A stretch of 64,000 nucleotides of DNA. It comes from Prostheceraeus crozeri. Taxonomy: Eukaryota > Platyhelminthes > Polycladida > Euryleptidae. The stretch's first letter is position 1, and every line of letters starts with the position of its first letter. This document shows positions 40,641 through 52,043 of this stretch, piece by piece. A program made the translations under genes and the position numbers. The notes under the pieces are model-generated. The model saw nothing but the letters and a program-made list of their open reading frames with translations, made no database searches and was not told the DNA's origin. The DNA lies in assembly GCA_907163375.1 (NCBI GenBank), contig CAJQUW010008605.1:248001-312000 (forward strand). Direction: 5' to 3'.

Positions 40641-40650
40641 AAATCAAAAA

Positions 40651-41080
40651 TTAAAAAAAAATTGAAGAAAAAAAGGTGACACTTGATTTCCTTGGAGACA
40701 GTGTTTTGAGAAAAGTCAATAAAATGAAAAATAAATATGATACTCCAATGCGCATCACTAGTAAACCTGGAAAAATGCTAGCTTCGAATTTCAGATTACC
40801 TGGAATTCTGTAGGTCAAACTTGTCGCCAATTTCAAGTTCGCTATAGAGAACATGAGCGCACTTTACGGTATGAAATCAAGAAAAGTGCACTGAGTAAAC
40901 ATGCGATGATAGCCCACATTGATAAATTGATGACCATTAACAATTTCGACTGCAAAATGATTGATAAACAGCAAACAACAATTTCTACTAGGGTGGCTGA
41001 ATCTCGGTTAATTGCGACGAATATGCCAAAACCAAACAGACGACATGAGCTGAACAGATGAGCTGCTTTCATTGACAAAT
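40651..41080 (+). pseudogene. Penelope-like endonuclease fragment (right arm, inverted)
   Basis: Inverse copy of 35590-36076: the plus strand encodes the broken VGQTCR / KKSALSKHAMIAH-type reading. The long minus-strand ORF at 40842-41264 is its antisense shadow. Confidence 0.45.
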
Positions 41081-41099
41081 TTGTATATATACACGTATG

Positions 41100-41136
41100 T
41101 ATGTATTGTATGTATATATTGTATATATATCCCCAC
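41100..41136. repeat. TATG/TATA simple repeat
   Basis: TATGTATGTATTGTATGTATATATTGTATATATAT-type tract (first 20: TATGTATGTATTGTATGTAT) inside the right arm; the left arm has a shorter version (GTGGGTATATATAC). Confidence 0.7.
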
Positions 41137-41332
41137 TTGTACAGCAGCAGCAGCTTGTAACCCTTGACATAGTCAGTAGACGAAGGGTGTCGTGTGTATT
41201 TACGAGTATTTTGAAATAAAATTAGCAGTCGCAAAATTGGGAGAGATTGTTCTTTCGACTTCACTAATACGTGCTCAGTACGAGGTCAGGTTGTTTTGAC
41301 ATTACGTCTGTTAGTTGCTGGAACAACCTACA

Positions 41333-41625
41333 TTAGTCAGGCAACTCACTATCAGCTTCATCACCTTGCTGATGCAGCGTATACTCCGGATGACCCTTGA
41401 CCATCCGAAGTAAAAAGGCAGTAGTTTCTTCAGCAACTTTAATGTGCTGCTGATGTAGCCGTCCTCGAGGCAGTGCAACTCTCCCACTATTCTCGTGTGC
41501 TCGACTTATGATAGTCCAGGTAGCTGTTCTTTTGATCCTCAACTGTTCTGCAAGAGTCACATAATCTTCATCTTCACCTCAAAGATAAACATCATACAAT
41601 CGCTGCTTTTCCGGGATAGAAATTG
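41333..41625 (-). pseudogene. Tc1/IS630-like transposase N-terminal fragment
   Basis: On the minus strand (41333-41560) TLAEQLRIKRTATWTII, then SGRVALPRGRLHQQHIKV and VKGHPEYTLHQ. This is the helix-turn-helix and linker pattern of a Tc1/IS630-like DDE transposase group common in invertebrates: a LA-x-x-L-x-(I/V)-x-R-x-T-A-x-x-I segment, an R-G linker and an (E/G)-x-(P)-x-(Y/F)-T-L-x-Q-(I) segment. An upstream YDVYL-stop-GEDEDYV reading extends it to about 41625. The catalytic domain is missing. Confidence 0.5.
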
Positions 41626-41857
41626 CATTGTAACAAGACAGTATAGTAACAATAACTGTGCGTCGCTCGCATTTGATAGAAATACTTCACAATTGTTCAA
41701 TATTCATCGATCAGATATCAAGTTGGTGAAAATTGTCACACAGTTTGTCATTTTCGTATTTGATTGGAAAATCTACATTAGATTGGAACTATTCACATTT
41801 GCAAAAATAAACTCGATATTTGATCTGTAAAACCGGCTTGATACATACCAGAAACGA

Positions 41858-44800
41858 GAAGAGAGAAGCGGTTTCATTTTAAAATTTCCTATTATATTTC
41901 TCGACGGTTTCTGATGTATTTTTGTATGACATTTTCGAAAATCATGGTTTAAAAATCATACGACCAGCCTTTTCGAGAAAATTGCAAAAATTCAAAATGG
42001 CAGACATAAAACCGAAACTGCATTCTGGGGCTAGAGTAAAAAATCTCAATTATTTCGTCAGCAACTTTCCTTGTAATTTTACACGCTCTTTTCAGTTATC
42101 ATTGTTGGAGTATCATGCGGCTTCGTATTTTTCGAGAAATGATAAAATTCAAAATGACGGGCATAAAGCCGAATCAGCAGTCTGGTGCTCGATTAATATC
42201 CATTATGCGTCAACAAGTCTTGGAGGTCCTAGGTTCTTAAAATTTCTTGGAAGTGTCATGTTCGCTTGTGCACAAACCAAAATATATGAACGGTTGTCCT
42301 GCGCGCCAATTACCCGTGCTAATGTTAATACATTTTGCCTCTTCTTATCGTTCTGTTTTGATAGCTTTCACTAGTAAATGGGTCAACATGTCTAAAGATT
42401 GCCTAAAAGAAAGATTTGCATATAGAGTATGGGTGATGATGTCCAATAACTATCAAATATGTGTAAATAGGCCTACAGGTACATGTATTCTGCTGATCAA
42501 ATGCACTGCCTACTTCTTTTTGCGTTATCGCAGTCTAGCATATTCAAGAGTAGTTGAAAAGACTCTTATTATATTAAATATGCATGGCAGATATGGCAGA
42601 TATTTATGCCAGTTAAACATGTAATAACCCCGGCATGTACCGGTAGTCTATACATGTCAATTATATTCTACGCATGTATTGTACATGTACATTTTACATG
42701 CATGTATGACATTTTTGTAATCATGAATAGAATTGTAAATAAAACACATAATTCCTGTAAAGACGTGTAGTTACAAGTTTCAAAAGATGATAGATAAGGA
42801 AGCTACATGCATTCCTTACAAAAGTCTAATCGACGACTATTGCAACGAGGCTTTTAATACTTGGCACAACAAACGAATGTCTTTCGATAAATTTGTGAAG
42901 GACAAAGAGCACATCAAACACTCTTTTCCAAACGACGTCCCTCGATATGTTCTGATTGAGAAAACGTATAGCCTAGGGGTTTATGGTAAGTTTTGTAGCT
43001 TCGCGCAGATTTACTGGTGTCTGGAGGCGTCTTTGAATCTGCCTACTCACCAACTGGTATCCTACATTCACAAGAAACTTGTATTGGTGTTGAGATTTTC
43101 CGGTCTCATCGTGATGCCTGCTGAAGTACACAATGCAGCTATTATTTCCAGCAATATCTACCATGTTGGAAAATATCGAGACCGGCCAACGTCGGCACTT
43201 CCGCTTGCAACCGACTCCACGAAGTCGTTTGTCTGCGTTGTCGACACCTGATTTCGTCCTGTTGTACTCGAGAACAGTACATGCTTTCGTATTTATTTCG
43301 GGTTCATGAACATGTCGATGAAAGTTATCAACGAGCAACACAGGTTTTCGTCCTTTGTCCCAGAATGAAACAATAGCACTACCCGGCTCATCGTAGAAAA
43401 CGTTCGTGTCATTTCTTTGATGACCCTCGATGGACTTGGTCGGTGCTCCTAGATTATTATTCCGGACGGTACCAATATAGGCCTACGTGGTATTATTTTC
43501 TCTAACTGCATCAACCAGTTCAATGGAAGTATACCAATTATCAGCAGTTAGCTGACGACCTGTGGCTAGGTAGGGTGCCATCAAATACATAGTGACGCCA
43601 ACTGTTGTGACATTTACTTTTGGCCTGTCATGACGGTTCCAACTCCAATGTAAAAAATTCCATTTAAGATATAGAATGTCTCAGCACAATTAACACAGCG
43701 GCAGAAATTTCATCACGAACTTTCCAGGCTTTGAGCTTTTATATTGCTGGAATCGGATTCTCCGGTGGAACTCAAGAACCTGCTCGTCTACTGTCAAGTA
43801 GAGACTGGTAATGAAGAAGCGATACAGATCTGCGTTGAATTCTTGAAATACATCTCGTACCGGTGTAAGTTTGTCACTGCGATCGAGACGTAATGGGTCA
43901 TCAAATCGTAGCACTGATTTTATTTGCAGGAATCTTTCGCTTGTCATGGTTGACTTGCAAATAGGAGAGCAATCACGTACACCCCAAAGTTCCGTCACAT
44001 CGTGATATCTCGCACGAAGCGCTCCAAGTAAAATAAGCAATCCTACAAAGGTTTCAAGTTCTGTCAAATCGATGGAAACAAACTTTTTTTGTTGTCAGGG
44101 TTCGCTCGATTGCAGTTTAGTGTGATTCAGCGATCTTGCAAATTGGAATAAATCAACGTGGTAGCAAGAGTCTTTGAATAGAACATCAATGCAGCCTCTA
44201 GTTCAGTCGATGGATCCACACCAGCAGCAGGTCCTTGCGTAAAATGTACAATGTTTCTAGCAGGTTCTCTGCTCGTAGCAGCACTAGTATTGGCGGTCTT
44301 CCACACACGTCCGGAGGGAGACACATATGAATCTGATTCTGTAGGTACATCGGCGCTTAGCTCATCGCCTGATTCACTTTCCGAATCGTTGTCCATGACC
44401 AAATCACTCTCATGTAGAGATTCGTCGTCCGAAGGCAACCCGTCGAACTGTTCCTCATGCATGATTTATTTGAACCTGTTCATCACCAGCGATGTTGTCC
44501 AATATCTGCATCGAGGAATCGTCCTTATAACTATCTTCGATGCGCCGTTGTACAAGTATATTCATAGCCTCAATCGCACGGTCTTTGCACTGATGCTTAG
44601 GACGGGAACCCATGCTACCACACGAAGAAATAATATGCGAGGTGGCTATTCACTGCTTTCCTGTTCTATACTTCGAATTAAAACGGTCTAGAACCCTCAT
44701 CAATGCTTCTGATTGGTCGCTTCACGGCCACGGCGTCATTTCACAAAAGCGTTGTGCGGTCGTTGTGTTCCAGCAGTGCGCATTTTTTCATCACAGAACC

Positions 44801-45465
44801 TAAAAGTCATTTCTTGTTACGAGTCGAAGAAGCAGTTTGCGTATACTACCAAGTCAGTATGCTTTGTCTTACATATGACAAAACATTGAGATAAACTGCC
44901 ATTCAAATTTTTAAATTTTGTTTATGTTTTTATGTTAAATAACGTTGTCTTTTAATGGCTTCTCACTCAACTTTTATGATGTACTATTTCGTAGATTATT
45001 GGGCATCAATCACTGCAGAGTTGGTCACAATTCCAAGATTGAACTGAAAACGAGCTACGGAAAATACTCGGGCATGACTCACCCGATCCGTTCTTAAACC
45101 ATTATCTAGTTTTATTTAGTTACATGTCTAGAACTGCGACGAAAGACTTCATGGTTTAATGAGCTCATATATTCATTAAAAGTCACTAACTTGGCTGATA
45201 GAATCACAATCGAAAATATCTTGCGTTGAAGATGGCGTCGGGTGCTGTTTATACCCGTAAAGTAGGACAACAGTTTATCACTGGTCTGCATCATATCAAT
45301 CAGACCTCCAAGACTTGTTCCTGATGCATAGTGAATATTAATCGAGCCCCAGAATGCAGTTTCGGTTTTATGTCCGCCATTTTGATTTTCCGTAATTTTC
45401 TCGAAAATTATTCGAAATTTCTCGAAATTTTCAAAATGAAACCGCCTCTCTTGGCATACCGTGAC
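41858..45465 (-). mobile_element. Inverted-repeat-flanked element with piggyBac transposase
   Basis: GAGAAGCGGTTTCATTTTAAAATTTC at about 41861 (first 20: GAGAAGCGGTTTCATTTTAA) and the inverse GAAATTTTCAAAATGAAACCGCCTCTC at about 45430-45456 bracket a piggyBac transposase gene. The ends share further blocks: AAAATGGCAGACATAAAACC, GCATTCTGGGGCT and CAAGTCTTGGAGGTC occur at 41995-42230 and inverted at 45290-45400. On the left, part of this end is duplicated (41970-42040 and 42128-42230). No TTAA target is evident at the outer edges, so either the true termini lie elsewhere or the ends have decayed. Confidence 0.55.
42960..44462 (-). pseudogene. piggyBac-like transposase, degenerate
   Basis: Read on the minus strand: an acidic N-terminus (44127-44462; DGLPSDDESLHESD, ESESGDEL), then the core frame 43690-44067 (ELETFVGLLILLGALRARYHDVTELW, FLQIKSVLRFDD, and LTVDEQVLEFHRR with the first catalytic Asp region). 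Further on a frame-broken QLTADNWYTSIELV segment near 43525-43560 has the second Asp. Then come WDKGRKPVLLVDNFHRHV and EYNRTKSGVDNADKRL...RRWP (42973-43341), the C-terminal DDE_Tnp_1_7 part. There are at least three frame breaks. Compared with usual 550-600 residue proteins most of the length is represented, but it cannot be expressed intact. The plus-strand ORFs at 42787-43251 and 44251-44691 are antisense shadows. Confidence 0.85.
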
Positions 45466-46910
45466 ACGAGCTCGGCCAGCCCTCGAAGCGAGGACAGTAG
45501 ATGAAGAAGAAGCAGAAGAAGAAGAAGTTTAAATCTAAGTTGGGTCAAACCCAAGACTTTTGAGATAGATATAAATAGAGCAACAGATACTCTGCATTGT
45601 TGCTAAACACCACGTGAGAATTAGAGTGGGATAAATAGAGCTCGTCCACATGGAAGAGTAGCGTACTCCTGAATGTGCATCCGAGTATGAAAAAGGAACA
45701 TTTGTACGCTAATCGGAATATCTAAAATACTATTTTGTGGTTTTAGAACTGCTATTGAAAACCTAACATACTTTTTAACAAAATCAAGAGCTTCTCGAAT
45801 CCGTCCAAAATGGTCTTCATTCGATTATAACATCGATAGTAGTATCATATCTGTGTCGCTCGAGTTGAAACTTTACTTTTTAAAGACTTAGTTTACGCAA
45901 TTTTACGCATAAAAAGTATAGCAGAAGCTGCAACAAAATGACCGCCTCTAAGTTATTAATAGATTTGTAATAATATTCTCATTGTATCTTATATCACAAT
46001 AGTTCCAAACAAGCCGCAATAATTGTTCTATGTTTCAATTAGATCGATGCTGAATGTTCGATACAGCATGACCACTCAAAATAGATGCAATTTTTTGCGT
46101 CAAATGATTAAAGACACATATTATTTCATATTACGTTATATAAAAATTGTATCACTATTGATCAGATGGCCGCAAGACTCACCGTTCTCGATAACATTTT
46201 CAAAACGAATCCATTTTTTTCAGCCGGCGTTTTACTGACAGAGCCTATTGGAAAATGATCCCCTGACTTTCTTTGTGATCTTTATTAACATTAAAAGGGA
46301 CAAATGTCGTGCTTGCTATCTCTTTGCTTTGAGAAGGACTGTCCTTGATGACGGATTTTTATAAATTCGCATTATTTCACATTGTGCGTAATTGAGCTAT
46401 GGTACAATGTGGAAAAAAGAAGGCAACAATGTATCCCGAAATGATCCCGATATCTATGAATGTGAAAGACATTTTGAGATCTCAATCAACTTATATCTAC
46501 ATAAGTAAAATCCAATGTTTTAGTGGCCATCGTGGAGTAAAATGATTTCTTTAAAATGATAAAATGACTTCTTTGGCTTAAAATTTGGCTTAGTGGTCCT
46601 TCTTCCGCGCAAAATCAAGAAATAAAAACTTACTAGATTTATAAGCAACACAAATTTTCGCACTGCGGCTTGATCACGGGCAATACAAATTATGTGTACA
46701 TAAAGATTTGAAACTTGAATCATAACATAAGAAATACTTAGAAATATTATGAGATATCACTAAAAATAACATAGACCTAGTTTATGCTTATTTCAGAATG
46801 AGAAGTGAAACAAAAAAATATAACGAACATAGAGATAGGGATACACATAGAGAGATCAACATATTAGAAATATAGATAAAGAATGTACTAAATAGAAGAG
46901 AAAGCATGCA
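45466..46910. other. Unassigned; contains a (GAA)n tract
   Basis: GAAGAAGAAGCAGAAGAAGAAGAAG-type simple repeat at about 45500-45529 (first 20: GAAGAAGAAGCAGAAGAAGA). AGATATAAATAGAG and GGGATAAATAGAG recur near 45565 and 45629. No ORF of interest; the 67-71 residue ORFs lack features. Confidence 0.35.
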
Positions 46911-47267
46911 TCAAGTCAAGAATTCAGGGACCTGACAACCTTTGCATTCATTCATCAAGTAGTTTGGATTGGCCCTTTGAATGTAGATGCTCTCAATAGA
47001 TTTTCTTTTTACACTGTTGTACTCTTTAGCTAATAGTCTCCACTCAAAACCACTAATGTTGTTATGATGTTCTTTCATGTGAATTCTTACATGTGATTGT
47101 TCTTGTTTGCTATGTTCTAAAATTATTTGTTGTATAGTCCTTCCTGTCTCACCAATGTAGATTTTCTTGCAGATGTTGCACTCGATTTCATATACGACAC
47201 CTTTTAATAAACATAGACCTTCTTTCTTTGCAGTTTGGCAGCTAACACAATTACTGGCACACGGCAC
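46911..47267 (-). CDS. Penelope-like GIY-YIG endonuclease domain
   Basis: 118 residues. CASNCVSCQ and KGVVYEIECNICKKIYIGETGRTI show the paired cysteines, the GIY (GVVY) and YIG (YIGE) motifs and the conserved GxT-G-R. ILEHSKQEQSHVRIHMKEHHN follows, with the usual R replaced by I in the (K/R)-x-R-x-x-EH helix. It is the C-terminal endonuclease that nicks target DNA during Penelope-like retrotransposition. It follows the linker and RT fragments on the same strand in the proper order, with a frameshift between 47204 and 47267 only, so this locus once held a nearly complete element. Confidence 0.85.
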   Translation of the reverse strand: MPCASNCVSCQTAKKEGLCLLKGVVYEIECNICKKIYIGETGRTIQQIILEHSKQEQSHVRIHMKEHHNNISGFEWRLLAKEYNSVKRKSIESIYIQRANPNYLMNECKGCQVPEFLT

Positions 47268-47717
47268 GGACGTTTCTCTTTGTCTGCTCTCAGTTTCCGT
47301 TGTAAAGGTTCATTAGTTACAAAAACAAAATTCATATAATCCTCCAGTCTCCATGTTCGTTTCTTAGTGTCATCATTTTCCTTTTTCATATTCATTGACA
47401 TACGGGACTTTCATAAAAATTCGATTATCTCTCTGTCGTTTATCTTTTCTTTCCTTAACTTCCTTTTCAATGAAAAACTTCCTCAAAAAGTCTTTTGGAT
47501 AACCATTTCTTCTGAATCTATTCAAAAGAATATTCATTGAGATATCTAAATTAAGATCGTCTGATGATAATCCTATTGCTCGTAATTTTTCTGAATGTAA
47601 TAGACCAATTTTTCTGGAAGTAGGAACAGCTGAATCAAATGGTAGACACGTATCACTATGAAGTGTTTTCACATACAATGATATGAAAATAAATTTTCTG
47701 AATTCACCTCTATCCAT
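47204..47717 (-). pseudogene. Penelope-like RT C-terminal/linker region
   Basis: Frames 47373-47717 and 47204-47401 overlap. Visible: YVKTLHSDTCLPFDSAVPTSRKIGLLHSEKLRA, then NILLNRFRRNGYPKDFLRKF (the NGYP motif of the linker), then RIFMKVPYVNEYEK and an arginine-rich segment. These lie between RT and endonuclease in the family. Confidence 0.75.
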
Positions 47718-48025
47718 GTATCAAGGAAAGGCATTCCACCACAAACAGGTTCTTCTGAGGTAAATTTGATATTTGGATGATACTGATTTGTCGGTTGTTC
47801 TATTTCTTTTATGTTGATATTCTTCTCAAAAATTATAGAAATGTCATCAATATAGCGTCTCCAATAAATAATTTCATGACGACTGCGAAGGAACGATTTT
47901 TCTATGTTATCCGTGAATGCGATTGCAGCTGGTGGTTCACAATTGTTTCCCATAGCAATGCCAGTACTTTGTTTGTTGACCTTTCCATTTATGAGATATG
48001 TATCTGATGTCAGTGCCATCCGCAA
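47669..48025 (-). CDS. Penelope-like reverse transcriptase, palm part
   Basis: 118 residues. SDTYLINGKVNKQSTGIAMGNNCEPPAAIAF is motif B. HEIIYWRRYIDDISIIFEK is motif C with the intact YIDD catalytic pair. HPNIKFTSEE and GMPFLDTWIEV are motifs D/E-like. It continues in a different frame upstream to motif A (48060-48290) and downstream to the linker. It is interrupted by frameshifts at both ends but has better-preserved catalytic residues than the copy at 37 kb. Confidence 0.85.
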   Translation of the reverse strand: MRMALTSDTYLINGKVNKQSTGIAMGNNCEPPAAIAFTDNIEKSFLRSRHEIIYWRRYIDDISIIFEKNINIKEIEQPTNQYHPNIKFTSEEPVCGGMPFLDTWIEVNSENLFSYHCM

Positions 48026-48049
48026 TAGTGTGTTGAAATCTTCTCATCT

Positions 48050-48290
48050 TATATCTGTAAGGCCTGTCTTTTCACGGTGATCCATGAAAACTTTCGTCAC
48101 AATTGAAATGGCTCTGTCGTAATCTGCTGTATCTTCTGTAGGTATCGAACCGTAGAGATTTGTGTCATCAAGCAGGCAAAAACGTTTATTTTCAATCGAC
48201 CAATCATTGACACTACTGAAGCACTTGGTCGGAAATTATCGATCTCAATTGCTAGTCTTCCAAATGATTTGATAAAGAAGCACGTCAATG
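48050..48290 (-). pseudogene. Penelope-like RT, motif A part (minus strand)
   Basis: On the minus strand the reading includes LDDTNLYGSIPTEDTADYDRAISIVTKVFMDH, i.e. motif A with a changed start, and REKTGL before motif B. The same residues are also encoded in the opposite direction by 48300-48512. Confidence 0.6.
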
Positions 48291-48512
48291 GTCATCTGTC
48301 ATCAACCACTGAATTTCTTGCATCCATAACAGACATTTAGATGGAAAATAAACGTTTTGTTTCGCTTGATGTTACAAATCTCTACGATTCGATACCTATA
48401 GAAGATACAGCAGATTACGACGGAGTCATTTCAATTGTGATAAATGTTTTCATGGATCACCGGGAAGAGACAGGCCTTCCAGACATAAGAAGAGAAGATT
48501 TAATACGCTATT
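48291..48512 (+). pseudogene. Penelope-like RT, motif A part, inverted copy
   Basis: The plus strand reads TEFLASITDI-stop-MENKRFVSLDVTNLYDSIPIEDTADYDGV, then ISIVINVFMDHREETGLPD. It is the mirror partner of the minus-strand segment, joined head to head near 48290-48300. This copy keeps the motif A Asp in FVSLDVTNLY. One stop lies before it, and the frame closes at about 48512. Confidence 0.65.
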
Positions 48513-48540
48513 GATGATGCCACTTACATCAGATACATAT

Positions 48541-49428
48541 CGGCCGTGAAATGGCAAAACAACGTATTTTGAAATACGCTGTTTGCCTTAACATGGTCAT
48601 ACGGGTAATTCAGTATGTGTATTTTCGTCTAAGATTAGTCAGCTACGAGCGTATTTTAAACAAGAAAAATCATGCTTCTTTTTGATAAAACAATTAGGAA
48701 TTGTAAGCTACACGTCAATAGAACTACCTCATCGAGGTCCGAAGAAATATCTTTTCTAATGAAACTATAAAACAACGTACTTCAAAATACGTTTCATCTG
48801 ATTGGTACGTTACAAAATACGTTACAGTTTCTGTGATACTTAGTTGACTTCTGCAAAGGCAGAACAATCACTTTGGCTTTTGTATTGATGTAACTTATAT
48901 TAAAGTATAGGCCTAGTGCATAAAGGTTGTATAATTAATATGATACCGCAGAGTTGACGGAGATTTTCTAAAGGATACCTTGAAGACAGAGTCACAATAC
49001 ACACATTTCACTGACTTTTGATCACAAGGGCACTGTCGAAAATGATCCCATATGCTTGAACGTTTTTTGTTATTGGTAACCATTTTGCTTCTTCGATGTC
49101 GCTGTCGTTGTCCATCACTAGAGTCACGCTCCCCATTTGATGATTAGGGATCTGCTATAAATATGATGCGGTTTTGCATTGCATGCCAACGGTGGGAGCA
49201 GGAGTGGGGGACTGTCCAATCAGGGCTGTCGCACCCGAAACCGCCTATATGGAATATCAGTGCAGTCTAATATGCTACCAGAAGACTAAAAATGAAGCAT
49301 AGTGACTGAATCAAGTGAGTCATTTATTTCCACACCTTTTTGTTCCGCACCGGAGAATTCGAATCTTCACACGAAACGCACTAATAGAATAATCGATTGA
49401 TTAACTTAATATAAAATTCATTCATTAA
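48541..49428. other. Spacer with CGTATTT/AAATACG hairpin words
   Basis: CGTATTTTGAAATACG at about 48567, CGTACTTCAAAATACG at about 48776 and CGTTACAAAATACGTTAC at about 48807 are imperfect palindromes that may mark the ends of a degraded small element of about 260 bp. Nothing else is recognised. Confidence 0.35.
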
Positions 49429-49487
49429 GATTTGAGAGCATCCACATGGCAAGAATGTGACCTGAAGTCCGGTGTTGTGAACAAGAA

Positions 49488-49709
49488 GTGTCCAGACCCA
49501 TCAAGGGAATCATCAAGCATGCGATGTGTGAGAAGGGTCAAACAAGCGAGAACGCCAATGTGCCACGAGAAGCGGAGGGTTTAATGGAGAGAACAGATGA
49601 TACAGAGCGAAGTGAAGGAGCGGAAAATATCAATCAACGGAACATCTCAAACTGGTCCAGCGGAGAATTCGACGGTAAATTCACGCAGCAGGCAATCAGT
49701 GTGTGAACC
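49488..49709 (+). other. Open reading frame of unknown nature, copy B
   Basis: 72 residues with a charged composition (CEKGQTSENANVPREAEG, ERTDDTERSEGAENINQ), open in B but closed by two stops in A (8637-8650 region). In A it directly follows the gypsy pol tail, so it may descend from the gypsy C-terminal tail or 3' region. No domain. Confidence 0.25.
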
Positions 49710-49838
49710 ACAGAATTAGATTCATCTGCGCCCGCTTCGGTTTCTTAGAAAGGAAGAGTTATATGCAACCTTAATATCGAAATGGCACATCACAGAATTA
49801 GACAACTTGCTCCTTCTCGAATGGACAATTCGTGTATC
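49706..49838 (+). repeat. Left inverted repeat inside copy B
   Basis: Partner of about 55420-55553, equivalent to the pair described in copy A. Confidence 0.6.
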
Positions 49839-50506
49839 GCCTCAGAAATTTGAAATTGAAGCGGGTGAGGATGTTCCGTGATGCCTTCTTAATATAATGC
49901 AGCATGACATTTTGTATATATAGATCACTTTATTCTTGTATATGTTTTTTAAAGTTACAAATGAGAGTTTCAATAGAAAGCAAGCTTCTCATCTGATAAC
50001 CCTGTTTTCTCTCATCTCACGCGCAACAGTTGACATGCATCATAGAGCGCCAATAGCATTTCGATGCACTTTTGACTAGTGACACGAATTTTGCGTGCTA
50101 ATGACAGCTGACAAATTTAACACTTTCATGTTTTAAGATGTCGTAGTAGACCTATTTGATTCTACTTTAAATTTTAATTGTCGGCATCAATATCAGGTGT
50201 CTCACTTGGTCATGGAGTGAATTTACATGTTTTTTTTCGATCCGTAATGAATTGATTCAATAATGTAGTAAGAGTTTGGCGATCAGTTCGCAATTTAAAT
50301 CGACGACCCAATAGATTCTTCACCAAAAGTGCAATAGGCCTATATCTAAGGCTTCCTGATCACCAATGGAGTAATTACTGTGACAGGAGTCTCATTTATT
50401 GTGACCAAAGGCAATTAGAACTTCTTTATAACTTTGAATCTCGGTTGATGAACCACCAATACCTGCAACAGAACTATCAGTCATTAAGCTAGTCTTCGCT
50501 TTAGGA

Positions 50507-50990
50507 CAGGGATGCGGAGTCAGAGTGCCGGAGTACTATCATTCATGCCGGAGTCGGAGTTCCCGCCTGTAACTAGACCCGAAATATAATACAAGCAAAT
50601 TATTTATCCTCGTGCATAGCTGTCACTGTCTTGATGTCAACTTTCTCCGTCAAACAAAAGTGCAGAAACAGCAGTGCATGCAGAGCTTGTCATATAGTTG
50701 AGGGAATGAACCGTGATAATGAAAAAAGATTGTCACTTCACTCGGTGATTTAGCAGAGAAGACGAGCCTTCCTATCCTCGATCACACGCACCAAATGTCA
50801 CATCGCAGACAAAAGTAAAATATCAACTTGTTTGAGAACATCACCTCCTGACCTAGTATCAATCGTGTGTGATGGCTCCTTCACAGCGCATACTAAAATC
50901 GAAAGTGCACTCATTTTTTTGGAGGATGATGGGGAATTTTCCTGCCTGGTAGAGACTGGAGAAACCGTGTTAAGCACACACCAACAAATG
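50507..50990. mobile_element. hAT-family end fragment, copy B
   Basis: Equivalent of 11396-11890: CAGGGATGCGGAGTC start, then an inverse copy of the right part of the MITE 52044-52831 through GAGACTGGAGAAA. It diverges after about 50990. Confidence 0.6.
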
Positions 50991-51499
50991 GTAAAAGTTG
51001 GTGACATTCATTAAAAAAAGATTCACTTCACAAATCATAATTGCACGCTTTCTTTACCAAGCTTTAGCATCTCTTTTTTGCAAAATTTAGCACAGTATTT
51101 TGCTACCATAATTTATATCTTTTTACAAACTTCGAAGTACTACAGAACTAAAACATGATAGAAAACTACAAAAACAATCATGAATCGATACAAAGTTATT
51201 GGCATGAAGTATAGTATGCGAATATGTTCACTGTCTGGCAGGATGGGTTGATGTGGTTTGATAAGCCTGTTTATGTCCGGTATCGGCTTTGTTAAAGAGT
51301 CTCAAGTCTCCGCGTTTCTCAACGTTTAGCATATTTCACTGTTTATTCAAAAGATAAGTCAATGGAGAAAATCCGTTCTCAACCAAGTACAGAAATGTAG
51401 GGCGATGATGTAGGAAAATATCCATATTCTTGCTTCTTTCAATAATATCGAATATAGATCGGTTAATCTGCACCAAATATTCTCGTAATTATCGGCTTT

Positions 51500-52035
51500 G
51501 AATTAACCTTTGGCCTCGATGTCATTTTTCAAATCGATGATATGTTCTTGGAGATGAATATCGAAAGTAGCGGGGTCAGCATCGAATGGTTGGAGTATTC
51601 TCTGCGGAACATCTTACGAGACATGCTCTTGCGGAACATCTCGTATTGCAACAGATCCTCGTATCGCTCTTTCAAATAATCAATCAACTTTCGTAGGTGG
51701 AAGGATACGTAATTCATAAAGTGAAAGATGTCTGCCAAGTATGCAATATCATTTCTCATATTATCAGCGGAGTTGGCTAATGATGGATCAGATGTTTGTC
51801 TCAGGAATACACTAACAGAGTCCAATATTTAATAAAATCTTGTCAGACATTGACCCCTAGAGAGCTATCTTGCTTCAGTATGAAGAAGGAGACGTTCATC
51901 ATTTTCCTGACACAGTTTGGGAAATGCGTATTCAGAGCATGTGCTTTGATTTTATTCACGATAACAATTTAAGATAACAATTTTCAGTGTGTAATGGAGT
52001 TCTGGGCTTAATTCCTTGGCAACCAAGTGCTGTCT
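51500..52035 (-). pseudogene. ZBED-like hAT transposase, C-terminal part (copy B)
   Basis: On the minus strand from 52035: QHLVAKELSPELHYTLKIV, then after frame changes LCQENDERLLLHTEARWLSRG-type sequence (one TGA in place of the Trp codon), and LDSVSVFLRQ, then the open frame 51529-51825 with NDIAYLADIFHFMNYVSFHLR. This string (LVAK-LSPEL, LLLHTE-R-LSRG, LAYLADIF-LN) is highly characteristic of the ZBED5/SCAND3/GTF2IRD2-type domesticated and mobile hAT transposases. The N-terminal continuation lies beyond the hAT MITE at 52840-53390. Disrupted by that MITE, frameshifts and stops. Confidence 0.75.
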
Positions 52036-52043
52036 GTATATAA

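Larger units (their letters stand above)
39947..41262 (-). repeat. Right arm of 1.3-kb inverted repeat (Penelope-like)
   Basis: Inverse partner of 35455-36741. In this arm the RT N-terminal region is on the minus strand, in line with the RT at 39.7 kb, while the endonuclease fragment is on the plus strand. Confidence 0.85.

Noticed and set aside
40842-41264. 140-residue hydrophobic ORF resembling a membrane protein (also 35581-35835)
   Set aside because: It is antisense to the Penelope endonuclease fragment; hydrophobicity comes from the complement of a charged coding strand.
42787-43251. 154-residue plus-strand ORF
   Set aside because: Most of it is antisense to the piggyBac C-terminal region, which has clear family motifs on the minus strand.
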